A stretch of DNA of 64,000 nt, taken from NCBI GenBank assembly GCA_963921825.1, contig OY997593.1, positions 54,792,039 to 54,856,038 on the forward strand. Direction: 5' to 3'. The position numbers and the translations under genes were made by a program. The stretch is from Erodium maritimum. Lineage: Eukaryota > Streptophyta > Magnoliopsida > Geraniales > Geraniaceae. Below are positions 49,171 to 60,690 of this stretch, in pieces. The notes below the pieces were generated by a model. It was not told where the DNA came from. It made no database searches and saw nothing but the letters and a program-made list of their open reading frames with translations. Positions within the stretch are counted from its first letter, which is position 1; each line of letters opens with the position of its first letter.

Positions 49171-52100
49171 ATGGCGGGGAGGTCCGGACCTTACCGGCGG
49201 CGGTACGCCGTCGACGGCTTGTGGGGTCATTTCAATTTCAATTCCAAATCCAGACCTTCTCCGCTTCTGCTCGGACTCATTGTTCTGGTACGTAATAAGC
49301 CTCCTCTCTGTGTTGAGTTCATTTGTGTTTCTGCTTGTGGTGGCTCCGAGTGTGATCATTTCATTTATTTCCCCCATTTTTTCAGGTAATCTTGTTCTGT
49401 ATTCTCTATTTTTACAGCGGCTCAGGTTTGTATTCAATGTGCTATAGATATGGGTTTTAGCCTTGCTCTGCCAAGTGGAAAGCTTTATCATTTGATGTCG
49501 TTGGCTTCTTCTTCTTCTTCTTCTTCTTGCTTCCATGTGACTATTTTCAACTGAACACGAATACCCTTTTGGCTCAGTGATAGCTTAAACATGAATTAGA
49601 TGGAACTCTTGCCATAGTAGTTGAAATTGAAACATGATGGTGCTTTTTATTTGATTTGATGAGTCAAGGCTCAAGAAGACAATTCATTACTTATCTATTT
49701 CCAATTTCTAGTAGCCTGTCCTTCTTGCTTAAGTCATCTTTCTGGTTATTAGCTTTGGATGTTTTTGTTGTATCTCTTCACACATGAACTTATCTAGCCT
49801 AGTACAACTTATCATTCTGTTGACTGAACTCTAGTTTTGTTTGAAAATGATTAGGTGGATTTGGCGATAACATACAGGCTGTTGGCAGGGTTGAAGGTAA
49901 ATTTGATTAATCGAGTCTCTCTGGTTGTAGCATTGTGGTTTTCTTATATTCAACATGGATTGTTCTATGTTATGCTACTCATGATCCCCCGCAAATTGTA
50001 GCATAGATGATTACATCACTATGCATATCTGATATTTGATGAACCTATAAAATGTAGAGTAATTTGTTGGATAAAAACTAAACTGTTCTTATGCTTGACA
50101 CGGCTCCTACATAATATCATTGAAACATCTATGCCCAGGTTAGCATTCTGCCATTTTGGTAATTTAAACTTGGGATGACTCTGGTTCCTAACCTTTTTCA
50201 ACGTTTCGTTTTGACGTCCTAACCCCGACCAACGTTTCGTTACAGTTCCATACACGAAAGGTTGGAACTTTTATAAAACCTGATATGGACCGTTCAAATT
50301 AACGATTTCGTTAACATAGGAAGTGAAAAGTCGAAACTACAATTCCATTCACGTTAACCTTTCAGCTTCTCTTTCCCAAAATAATGCATTATTTTGAAAT
50401 TCAGTGTTGAAAAATTGTTGGATATGTATACTAAGTGTTCTAATTGCATGTTTAACGGGCATGGGGAGCTGAAAGGTTAACATGAATGGAGTTGTAGTTT
50501 CGACTTTTCACTTCCTATGTTAACGAAATCGTTAATTTGAACGGTTCATATCACGTTTTGTAAAAGTTCCAACCTTTCGTGTATGGAACTGTAACGAAAC
50601 GTTGGTCTGGGTTAGGACGTCAAAACGAAACGTTGAAAAAGGTTAGGACCCAGAGTTTTCCCTTTAAACTTCCATATATGAAATGGTCAAAGAGTGCTAC
50701 CATGGTTATCGCTAACTGTACTGGTTTTGCTTTTGATCATCCCAAAACCACTAGTAGGTAGGGGTACTGCTTTTTTTTTATAATGTTTTTATGCACAAAT
50801 CCAACAAGCATATTGTCTCATCTATTTTATGATATTCTAGTCTCTTGTGTAAAATAATCCATATTAGTTCCCTGAAAGTTGATCGAAAATCGTCTCATCT
50901 ATTTTATAGTTTTGGGAGCTATTATTATGTATTTAACATAGCAGTTCAGCACTACAAGATATCAGCAAATGCAGTTTTTGAACTTCTCTTATTCGGATGA
51001 TATAGCTCCCTTTCTCATCTTCTTAGGCTGCTAATCTGTGATTTGATATCATTCAGCAATTACCTTCCATTTTAGAGTATAAGTTTGTAATTTCATGAAC
51101 AGGTGACTATTCATGCACTGGAGAGGTTGAGCAAGCAATTCCAATTTTGAAGAAAACATATGGTGATAGCATGCATAAAGTTTTGTACGTAGGCCCTGAT
51201 ACATGTTCAGCGGTTTCTAAATTGTTGAAAGAAGAGGAAACTGAAGTGTGGGGTATTGAACCATATGATGTGGAAGATGCTGATGCTTACTGCAAACGTC
51301 TTGTGCGAAAAGGAATTGTGCGCGTAGCTGATATCAAGTTCCCTCTTCCATACAGACCAAAATCATTTGCACTTGTCCTTGTATCGGATGCATTGGATTA
51401 TTTGACTCCTAGGTACCTTAACAAAACCCTTCCAGATTTGGCGAGAGTATCAAGTGACGGGCTTGTGATATTTGCAGGTAAAAGGAGCATGTGTTATCTG
51501 TTAAACCAAGACATTTACACACATATGCCCTTATTTCTTTTGGAGTTTCGCTTAAGTGCATACTTAAAACATATGCTCTTTTTTTAAACTGCACTTTGTT
51601 GCTGTTAGATTCTTGGAAATCTGTTCTTTGTTACATTACTGGTAGATTTCGAACATTCGCAAGGTAGAGGGTGGAAATAAATTACTCAACTTGCTGGTAG
51701 TATAGTCCACAAATCCCAGTTATTTCAAAAGTGAGAGGATTTGTGAGCCATAAGTGTGAAGGGGATGTTGTGGAACTATCCCAATTATAGAAAGACACAA
51801 GTGGTTTGTGTAGCTAAGTTGCATTTAATATATTGACACGATAACATCATACCCAAGTTATCTACTTTCTTAGCAGGGGTACAAGTTGATTTTTGAATGT
51901 AATGCATGCATTTTATTTATTAATTATTCAATACTTTACATTTGGATAAATATGAGAGGTGTAAAACAATGCTTTGTTCGATCTGTTGTAGGGTATAGCT
52001 TCCTATTTTTGTAGAGTTTATTTGTGGAGTTTTGACTAAACTTGTTTCAACTATTGTGATCTCATGACTACTTTCATATTTTACAGAAGAGGACAATTAT

Positions 52101-53298
52101 TTATTTTGTTGTCAGTGATCTTTATCTGATGATCCTAAATGCAGGCAATCCAGCTCAGCAGAGAGCTAAAGAGGCTGATGTGTCCAAATTTGGAAGAACA
52201 GTAAGTGGTTCTACCCTACAGAATCAATATTTTTCTTTTGTTATTTTAGATTGCTTTTGGATTTGAGGATCTGGAAGAAGGAATATATAGTTTGCAATCT
52301 TAGGTCAAACCCCTTTGATATGGTTAAGAATATTAGCATTTTACATTCAGTGAAATGCACATGTTAGAAACTTACTATTTTGACTGGAGAATGTTGCATT
52401 GTTTTCTCCTCCTATTTCTCTTGACAGTCCTGAATACATATTGCTGACTAACCCTCATCTAAAGGCATTGTAATTAAACCTAAACCGTTAGCTGTAAACC
52501 TTCCATTAAAGTGCAACATGAGGTTTTTGTTCATTAAACCTTCTCATGATGTTGAGTTATTTGAAATAATGAACCATTATGCTGTTCAGAAGTCATTTAT
52601 TACACTAACAGCCTATATAAAAGAGTTGACTCAAGTCATAATAAATTCCAGATACCTTGTTATTGATTAGCCAATGTCATATTCATGGTTTCCCGTTGGA
52701 TCGGCAGTAAGTGGAAACTGAAAGTAAGTTAGTGTTAATGCTAGTGCTAGTGGCGATCTGCAATTGCATTTATGTTCAATTCCTTCAAGTTTGCTGTTTG
52801 AATTTTCCAAACAATGATAGAACTGAACAACGACAAACTTAGTGCTTATTATATGGTAGTAACTGCATTTGGTCCTATAGGTTGGCATTTGAATTGTTAG
52901 ACTTGGTGCTTTAAATAGCTCTGATTGGGTTAATTTTGTTGAAGAAATGCATCTCCCACTTAAAAAAAAAAAACTTGATTTCTGTAATTATGGTTTCATA
53001 GGAAGAATAGATTTTTAGAACAATTGAAGTTCAGAATGCTGATATCATAGAAGGGGGGGTTTATGTCATAATGTGGCAATTGAGTGTCACATGAATGATT
53101 TAAGTAACTATGAGATGGACGTGCTGAAATGTTTTCCTTGTGTAGGCTAAATTGAGGAGCTCGAGTTGGTGGGCTAAATACTTTTCCCAGACAAACATAG
53201 AAGAGAATGAAGACGCTGTTAAGAAGTTTGCGGAGGCTGCAACAAAGATGTCATACAGCCCCAACTGCCAAATTTTCCACCTCAAGTCATTCATATGA
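49171..53298 (+). CDS. CGR2/CGR3-like pectin methyltransferase, 6 exons
   Basis: Exons 49171-49287, 49386-49425, 49855-49896, 51103-51477, 52145-52200 and 53146-53298 join in frame with GT/AG borders to 260 aa, about the length of Arabidopsis CGR2/CGR3. Those proteins are Golgi type II membrane methyltransferases for homogalacturonan (pectin) methyl-esterification. The N-terminus (MAGRSGPYRRRYAVDGLWG) is basic. A single membrane anchor lies at about 31-50. The luminal domain holds a SAM-binding-like start KVLYVGPDTCSAVSKLL (92-108), the acidic loop VWGIEPYDVEDADAY, and SFALVLVSDALDYLTPRYL. The C-terminus is MSYSPNCQIFHLKSFI. Intron 3 carries a MITE and intron 1 or 2 sequence a CTT microsatellite. 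No defects are visible. Confidence 0.93.
49506..49530. repeat. CTT microsatellite in a CGR2-like intron
   Basis: About eight TTC/CTT units lie in the intron between exons 2 and 3. Confidence 0.85.
50172..50662. mobile_element. MULE-type foldback MITE, 491 bp, in a CGR2-like intron
   Basis: A perfect 9-bp duplication, tttaaactt, flanks the unit (50163-50171 and 50663-50671), the target length used by Mutator-like elements. The terminal inverted repeats are about 200 bp and highly similar: the left end GGGATGACTCTGG-TTCCTAACC corresponds to the inverted right end GGGAAAACTCTGGGTCCTAACC and continues through 'aacgtttcgttttgacgtcc' and 'cgatttcgttaacatagg'. Only about 90 bp separate the arms. 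No coding capacity. It sits in intron 3 away from the splice sites. Confidence 0.92.
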
Positions 53299-54185
53299 AG
53301 TATAGTAGGCATATATTCTAAAAGGTATCAGTCAGTAGAAAAACGCGTTGTATTCTCAGTTCTCATCACTTTACTTCGCACTTATAGTCACAGTATGTTT
53401 TATGCTGTTTGGTTAAAATTATTATTTAGAGGTAAAACTGATAAACATGGTCTGTGACTGGATGTATCAGCGAAAATAGGTTCTGCTTGTTCAATTAGTT
53501 TTGTAACACAAATGTTGAAGCAATGTAATCTTGTTCAACTCTTGATCTGTACTTCCCTTCTTATGTCTAAATGGGACATGGTTCTCAGACATAGAATCAT
53601 GTTCTATTACTTGTATGGAAAATGGTTATGTTGAATTGGTGGAGATGTTGTGACGCTGCTGTAAGGAATTTCATAATTGGTGGTTGTGAATGCCATTCTG
53701 GTCTGCGAACATACCATTTCCATTGCCCTTTATAGTTAAATAAAACATTTTGATATGAATGTAAGAGTTGGTCTGCGGGGTTGCTTTGGAATAGACTTCG
53801 AGAGTATCAAAATCACTCTCTTGGGTGTAAACTAGGAGATGCGTAAGGATTTTGTGATTGTTTGTGTTCATTTTGGACGACTTATATCTCATATTTATCA
53901 AAGCAGAAATTCATTGAGAGCCACCTCTTATAATGAAAAACCTTGAGAATCAAGTCAAGCTATTCACTTGATAAATGGACACAAGAGATGTAAAGTTGGT
54001 AGATGTTGACTTGTATTCTTTATAAATAAAATGTAACATATTTGGGTAGAGGAGAAATCAAATACAAACCATGTCTTGACCTAAAAACTAGAGAAGCAAT
54101 CTAAGCCATCCATTTTAAGAATGGATGGATGAGATGCAATTGAGTAGTTGACTGCAAAAAAAACAACACTTTTTAATAAGTGGTA
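53299..54185. other. 3' flank of the CGR2-like gene
   Basis: Probable 3' UTR and downstream sequence, T/A-rich, with no gene. No clear AATAAA within the first 250 bp. Nothing else was recognised before the MITE at about 54186. Confidence 0.5.
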
Positions 54186-55108
54186 AGGGCTTTTTAGTAA
54201 AACTATCATGTTATTTTTTTAATCAATTCACTAATTTAATTTTTCCCGCTTCGTTTGAACTCCGATTGGCTTCAAACGTGCGCCATTAGTTTTGTTTTTT
54301 AAGGGCTTTAAATCAAGATCAGTCATGAATATATTATGAAGCACGAAAAAAAATATATTTCGGTGTTGATTTTTTTTATAAAAAAATCTGGGTTATTTTT
54401 ATCAACACTTTGCTCTGGATTTATCAACACTTTTACACTGGTTTTATCAACACTTTACACTGGTTTTATCACCTTATTTTCCAAAACTGATCATGTTTTT
54501 ATCACCTCATCGCATGCTTTTTATGAACACTAGTTTTATCAACACTAAACACTAGGTTTATCATTCAATTACGTGTGTTTTATCATCCCCATCACATGGT
54601 TTTTTTGAAGCACGAAAATATTTTTATTTCAGGGCTAGTTTTTAAAGAAATTATATCTGGCTAATTTTTATCAACACTTTGCTCTAGTTTTATCAACACT
54701 TTACACTGGTTTTATCAACACTCTATACTGGTTTTATCACCCCATTCTCCAAAACTGATCATGATTAGTTTATCACACTTATTATCAAAATTGAACATGA
54801 TTTTTATCACCTCATTACATGTTTTTATCAACATTTAGCACTAGTTTGATACCTCCGATATAAAACATTTATTAGTGAAGATTTATCAACACTCAACATT
54901 TTTTTATCACTCCGATATACCTTTTTATTTTCGTGCTTCAAAATATATTCATGATTGATCTTGATTTAAAGCCCTTGAAAAAATAAAAATATTGGCGCAA
55001 GTTTGAAGCTAATCGGAGTTCAAACGAATCGGGAAATATTAAATTAGTGAATTGGTGAAGAAAAAATGGACACTTGTCCACATGACACCATGCTTTTACA
55101 ATTATGCC
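54186..55108. mobile_element. TIR element with an internal minisatellite (MULE-like, copy 1)
   Basis: Inverted arms of about 150-170 bp enclose a repeat core. The left arm (54216-54370) contains 'gcttcgtttgaactccgatt', 'aagggctttaaatcaagatc' and 'atgaagcacgaaaa'; the right arm (about 54925-55065) carries the same blocks inverted. Outer ends near 'aagggc' (54187) and its inverse 'gccctt' (55106) are possible termini. Target duplications were not resolved. No ORF. The long TIRs suggest a Mutator-like or foldback MITE. Confidence 0.75.
54395..54910 (+). repeat. Minisatellite of about 22 bp, 'tttatcaacactttacactgg'-type
   Basis: Units built on 'ttatcaacact' plus 'ttacactggt' recur over about 500 bp, with variants such as 'tttatcacctcat' and 'tttatcaacactaaacactagg'. 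This core fills the space between the two arms of the TIR element. Confidence 0.85.
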
Positions 55109-55294
55109 CTTGCTTGTGTGAGAAAGGATGAAAGTGGCGTGAATTTGTGTGAAATTGGGGTGATGATGTGGCATCATGGGGAATGTTGGATGTTAGGTGT
55201 GTGTGGCTAGGATTGGTTCTCTAGTTTTTAGGTTAAGAGTGGTTTGTAGCCGATTTCACCTCTATTTGGGTAAGTTGGTAAAATCAGAACAATA

Positions 55295-55500
55295 TTTTTT
55301 CTTGACAATTTCATTAATTTGCACATTCTCGCTTCGTTTGAACTCTGAAAACTTCGTTCTTGCGCCAATACTTTTCTCTTTCCAAAGAATATCTATCGAG
55401 ACCAATGTTGAATATATTTTGAAACACGAAAAAAAATCGATAATCAACGTTTTTAAGTTAATAAATCTTCGTTGATAAATACTTCACATCATGGTAACAA
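55295..55500. mobile_element. Single arm of a related TIR element
   Basis: The blocks 'gcttcgtttgaactctgaaa', 'cttgcgccaatactttt' and 'atattttgaaacacgaaaaa' correspond to one arm of the element at 54186-55108, in left-arm orientation. They are followed by a few decayed 'ttgataaata' repeats. The partner arm is not present. Confidence 0.65.
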
Positions 55501-55959
55501 AAATAGTGTTCAATACCCGGACCCTTTCTCCTACCCAACCGTAGACCCCTTGGCAAAGCGCTTGTGAAAGGCCGGCCCTCAGGCTCGAAAACTGAGGGGC
55601 TGTCCTCTAGCGAAGAAGACGGCTACCCACGTTTCCACTCCTGTGGCTGAGCATAAGAGCTTTGGTGGCCTTCAACCACTTAGAGTCCATTCTAGGGTTG
55701 CTCGGAGAGAAAGGGCCGCGACAAGGCCGAGGTGGAGAAGGACAGAGCCAACCATATGCGGTCGGCAACGGAGATCGCCAAGATCAATATGTTAAAGAGG
55801 TCACGATTGATTTTGTGCCTTCATTTTAACGCCAAATGATTTTTATATATAAAAAATGTGATCAAGCATAGTGTTTTCTATAGTTTGACATGCATTCTTT
55901 TCAAATTTAAGTTCAAATCGACGTAATAATAATATTCGACAACTTTAAAGCATATATAT
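55501..55959. other. Unassigned, short coding-like relic
   Basis: No gene. A GC-rich part at 55517-55800 reads on plus strand as a charged segment (RDKAEVEKDRANHMRSATEI) between stops, possibly a retrotransposon gag-like relic, flanked by AT-rich DNA with a TA repeat near 55953-55966. Confidence 0.3.
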
Positions 55960-56510
55960 ATATATAAGGGATTTGTATCAAATATAAGTCGCATTTTATC
56001 GTGTAAACTACGAACCAATCTGAGTTGTTGGATTTGCAAGATCAAAGGTCAAGATGTTGCTAGCGCGCAGTGGCAATTTTGTAAATAACACGAATTTTCC
56101 CCTCCAATCGATCGCTATTGTAATGCATGTTGACCACGACTGTAGCACGAAAAGTGTTGGTACCTTACATAGCAAAATGTTGGCACTCTACATAGAAAAT
56201 TGCTGGTATCTCACCTGACAAAGAGCTGATACCTTGTATGCAAAGTGCTGATACTTACGTACAAAGACTGATAACTTATATACAAAAAAGTGCTAGTATT
56301 TTACATACACAAGTATTGGTACGTTGTGCGTTGCAGGTCGTGGTCAATACGCGCTACATTGTGGTCAAAGGCGCAAGAAAACTCGCGTTATTTATAACAA
56401 TGCCACTGTACGCGTTGCCGCTGGGTCCTTTAGATCTCGTGCATACAACAACTCAGTTTCGTTCTTAGTTTGCAAGCATACCACCTTTATATATAATAAA
56501 ATATCTCATT
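55960..56510. mobile_element. TIR element with internal minisatellite (copy 2, different arms)
   Basis: The arms at about 55985-56140 and 56325-56500 are inverted copies. The left blocks 'ctgagttgttg', 'cagtggcaattttgtaaata', 'cacgaattttc' and 'gttgaccacgac' match inverted 'ctgagttgttg', 'cagtggcattgttataaata', 'cgcgagttttc' and 'attgaccacgac' on the right. Between them lie about seven repeats of a 25-bp unit. No ORF. Termini and target duplication were not fixed. Confidence 0.75.
56148..56325 (+). repeat. Minisatellite of about 25 bp, 'agtgctgataccttacata'-type
   Basis: About seven units of the form 'aagtgctgatac-ttacatacaa' with variants (agtgttggtacc, aattgctggtatc, aagactgataac). The unit resembles the reverse complement of the minisatellite at 54395-54910 (agtgttgataaaaccagtgt). 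Confidence 0.8.
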
Positions 56511-57072
56511 TGATTTTTTTCACAAAATTTAAAAACAAGTATAAATAAGACAGGATTACTCTATATTCTCTTATCACATAACATTTGTTAATATGATGAA
56601 TGATGGTGAAATGAATCAGATCAAATCATAATTTTATTTGTTAGGTTAGTAAAATAAAAAGATTGATGAGATTGGTATAATTTAATAATTGATATTTTAA
56701 TCAAGCGACAAAGAGCACTGATATTTGATCGAAATATCCGCCCATACTTGTTACAATCATATACACTTGGATACATTTTGTAACAAATCCATACCAATAA
56801 CCAATAAACCATATCATATATTAGTTGTCAATTATGAGACAGAACAATAATGTTTCATTTGGATACAAGGTTGCCTCATTTCCACGCTCATCTTCATAAA
56901 GCTCCAATTGATGATATTTGGTACTTTTGGCTGACACATGACACAATCATGTGTAGATTAGATATAAAACAATTTTTTTTAGGATTTGCTATAGAAAGTT
57001 TACATATTTAAAAACATCAAGTAATGGAAACCCCATAATATAAGTAAACACACGTAAAGTGAAGATGCCACT
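56511..57072. other. AT-rich spacer and BCAT 3' flank
   Basis: Nothing coding is seen. The last 100-150 bp before 57073 would hold the 3' UTR of the aminotransferase (minus strand). Confidence 0.5.
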
Positions 57073-59676
57073 TTAGATCTCAACAGTCCAGCTATTCTTG
57101 TCCTCGATCAGACCCATCTGGATTTGTGTGAGAACCGAATATAATTCCTGGCTAACCGTTCCTGGGCCTGTCTTGAACTCGAACCTGAAACATGTGTTGT
57201 GTGTCCTCAAATTAATTTACCATGTAGTTTAAGGACTACTTAAAAGAACATGAACTAGTTACTTACCTCCTGTCCTTATATGTGATACTTCCTACAACAG
57301 CAACAGTCACTGCAGTTCCTGTGCAGAAAACTTCTTGGGCTTCTAGCAATTCCTCCACTGCAATAGGTCTTTCTTGGACCTCGTAACCGCGATCGCGGGC
57401 AATTTCGATGATGCTCCTTCGGGTCACTCCAGAAAGTATAGTGCCTGATGCAGCAGGAGTTGAGAGAACATTACCCTGCACATTGTCATGTAGGAGGAAA
57501 ATTAGGTTGTTTCCGGAAATGGAAAGTGATTTTTTTTAAAGGCAAATATATTAACAATAATCCAATGCTTTCGGGACGAAAACAAAAGACACGGGGGAGA
57601 ATCCTGCAGCACAGAACATGAGCATGTCAACAAAAGTACTTTAAACTAGACCCTAAAAAGGGTGAACAAAGGACTACCAATCTAGATTAGCCACCAAGAA
57701 GTAAACAGAAAACTCTAACAAATAAGGAGCATGCCAACAGAGGCCGCTCAAACCAAACCAACAACCGGACTGAAAACGCAGAAATGAATTTAGAAGCGAC
57801 AATATACCCCCGAAACTTGAACCACAAGAAACCTGCACACAGACTACAAAACCCACCCAAACAACCGTAAAATGGAAAGTGATTATTACACATAACAAAA
57901 GGTTACCTTTAAAAGGAAAATGTTACTTGAAGAGGTTTCTTCTAGATTCCTTTTATGAACCGAGTCAAGATACAGTACATCAGAAAAGCCTCTGCTTTTG
58001 GCTCTTATATTTGCTCTCATAACCTACAAGAAGGAACCAACGTAGAGGACTAATTGAGGTCACAAGGCTGTAACAAATAAAAAGAAGGTGCATATATGAT
58101 ACAAGACTTACCGGGGCATAATTTCCGATGGCCTTGACTCCTCCAGTTCCGCCTGGCGAGGCACGGTCCAACCCATCCTCAATGTACAAGTTCAAAGGGG
58201 CCAAACCTTCCTGCACCAACAATCAAGTTTGTGTCATGATCGAACATAAGACTAATTGCTAAACAAGACTCAAAGAGGAAATTACCTTGAAATAGTTTCC
58301 AACAGGAGAAGCGTACACAAGGAATGAGTATTCAGGAGCCGGCGAGATGCCCAAAACAGGACCGCTCCCGATGAGGAGAGGCCTTATGTAAAGAGACCCT
58401 TTAGTCGGAGGTGGAACCTGTACATGATCATTGTCCAACTGATCAAACACTAGAACTTCTACTAAGCTTTTATTCGTCCTCTTTCTCTATTAAGTCTTTA
58501 TTGAGACTCTCCCAAGACGGGGTCACATAGATTTATAATTTTCTTTAACGTAACAGATCACATGTTTCATACATGAACTTTAAATAAGAATATTTTGTCT
58601 AGGATGAGAAGAGTTGTTGCATTACCCAACGCTTGTTAGCGAGAGCAGTTTGTTTTACAGCATCGACGAATTGCTCAACCGAGGGCGAAAGCATGCACAT
58701 TCTCTCAGAACCCATCTTCATTCTCATGGCGTTGAGCTCAGGACGAAAGAGAAGGAGGTTTCCATCTTCTTTCCTATATGCTTTTGTGCCTTCAAAAAGG
58801 CCCTGCAGTGATACAAGTTCGACATTAATTGGGTAACACATGGAGTTATCTGAAATAGCACAAGTACATTATCATTAAGTACCTGGCCATAGTTTAAGAC
58901 TGCTGCTGACGGACTTAAATTGATATTACCATATCGGGAAAGCTCGCCTTGTTCAAAAGTATTGTCTTGAGAAGATTGCATGATGTACATGTAATCAGTT
59001 GGGGTGAGATTGAATCCGAGGTTGTCCCAATCAACATCAGCGTACACATTCTCGGTACTGATTGCCCAAATCCAATTAACAAGTTATGATGGTAAAAACA
59101 TATTTAATGTTAGATTAATTTTTCTAAATTGATATTATAAAGTTATGATCAATATATTTTCTCTAATTACAAAAGTATATGATGTTTCATATACTAGAGA
59201 GATAAATAGAGTTGGAGGACTTGGAAGACCGGAATCATTAACAAAGGTATTCAAAATCTCAAAAGCAATTGCAATGTCTGGAGGTAAGTGCATCGATCTT
59301 CCATAATTCAGATACTAGCATGTTTAGAAATCACGTGTTAGGACGTACATTTAATTGACTACTACCGCAACAATAATTACCAGTAAGCAGGATCGATCAC
59401 TTGTTGCACAGACGATGCAGCCCGAGAAGTGTATTGACAGCAAGCTCCTAGCTGCAGACATTACCGAGTCAGAAGAACAAGCATGAGTTTCTTGACTTCC
59501 GAATTTCAATCACAAGTGATCCAATTCGATCGAAATTCACTCAATTCCATGGTTAGAGCTTTGTGAATCCGCATATTAGATCTTTGTACAAGAAAAGATT
59601 AAAAACCAACCTTGTTTAATGATCCAAATCGAAGTGATTTGATAGCATTTAGTAGAAAAAAGTTGTTGGGGATCAT
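57073..59676 (-). CDS. BCAT: Branched-chain amino acid aminotransferase, 9 exons
   Basis: In coding order, exons 59676-59611, 59451-59381, 59057-58883, 58802-58626, 58417-58286, 58210-58112, 58023-57907, 57475-57267 and 57184-57073 join in frame to 385 aa, normal for plant BCATs. The fold-type IV PLP enzyme transfers the amino group of Leu, Ile and Val to 2-oxoglutarate and back. The mature start ([13 protein letters not shown]) is preceded by about 38 residues rich in Ser/Arg/Lys and without acids, a likely mitochondrial or plastid presequence. Visible motifs: [36 protein letters not shown], the Schiff-base Lys233 in [41 protein letters not shown] and EEVFCTGTA. Intron 7 holds a LINE insertion. 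It appears intact. Confidence 0.95.
57517..57884 (-). mobile_element. 5'-truncated LINE insertion in BCAT intron, 15-bp TSD
   Basis: The perfect 15-bp repeat aaatggaaagtgatt (57517-57531 and 57870-57884) flanks 338 bp that, read on the minus strand, ends 'ttaatatatttgccttt' plus eight A. The insert is in the same orientation as the gene. The short frames inside (57674-57898 minus) are tail sequence, not protein. The perfect duplication suggests a rather young insertion. Intron splice sites are untouched. Confidence 0.92.
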
Positions 59677-60690
59677 GGTGGCAAATATCGGGTACAAGTG
59701 AAAAAGAATGAACTCCAGATGTTGCTAAGAAGTGAAAGAGAAAGGCAAGAAGAGAGAGTCAAATATAGAGATCCAATAAATCTTCGTGTGTTCCGAAAAC
59801 GTATTTTTTTTTCAAAGGGATGGCAAATAATTAGACAAGCAAATTAATATGAGCCTAACAATTTAAAGGCTAATATACAGCTCTCTTGTACAATTGTAGT
59901 TTGACTTTGAGCCCATGCACACAATAAAATTAATATGAGCCTAACTATTTAAAGGTTAATTCAAAATTTCTTTCAATACTTTATTTGGGTACACATCTAT
60001 AAGGAAAAAAATGTATAGTTGACAATAATTATATATATAAAAAAAAGAAGTATAGTTGACAAACTACAATGGGGGTGGGGGATACTGGTACAAATATTGT
60101 CATGCAAATAACTAAATTTGCATTATTGTGTACGCCAAACATTTTACAAGAAATTACATTTTTTTGGGAAGGACGTGTCTTATATAAGTTATTATATTTG
60201 ATGTTGTTTTGTTGGTAAGAAAATCCAGGATAATTAGTGTTTAATTTTTCGTCATGTTGTCATGTAAGAGTCCAATTTTGATAGTACCAGTGTGACATTT
60301 GAATTTTCAAGATATTGAAAGTTGTGAACAATTTTGTATGATCAATCTGGTCATATGTATGCAGTTACATAAAATAAATTATGTATGTGGCTGTCAGTTT
60401 TGACTGTGTTACATTATTTGAAACGTGACTGTGTTACATAAAATAAAAGGGTTACATCAATTTGTCAAGTTTCTAATTAGTTGAAGTCTATTTTGTTCGA
60501 TCAATTTGGTCAAATGTATATAGTTATTAGTAAGGTAGGTGGCTGATCAGTTTTGATTTAATGTTACACAAAATAAAAGGTTACACATATTTGTCAAGTT
60601 TCTAATTAGTTTGAGTCTTTAGACAAAATCATTAAATAGGCTTAACTAAAGTTGTAAACAAAATTTTAAAACAACGGTGTTCATTTTGTT
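59677..60690. other. BCAT upstream region with a partial duplication
   Basis: On the minus strand a TATA-like CTATATTTG lies at about 59763-59771, roughly 90 bp upstream of the ATG; promoter assignment is tentative. From 60340 to 60620 two similar units (about 60340-60490 and 60497-60620) share 'gatcaattTggtca-atgtat', 'aaaataaaaggGttacac' and 'tttgtcaagtttctaattag', an imperfect tandem duplication. No gene. Confidence 0.5.
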
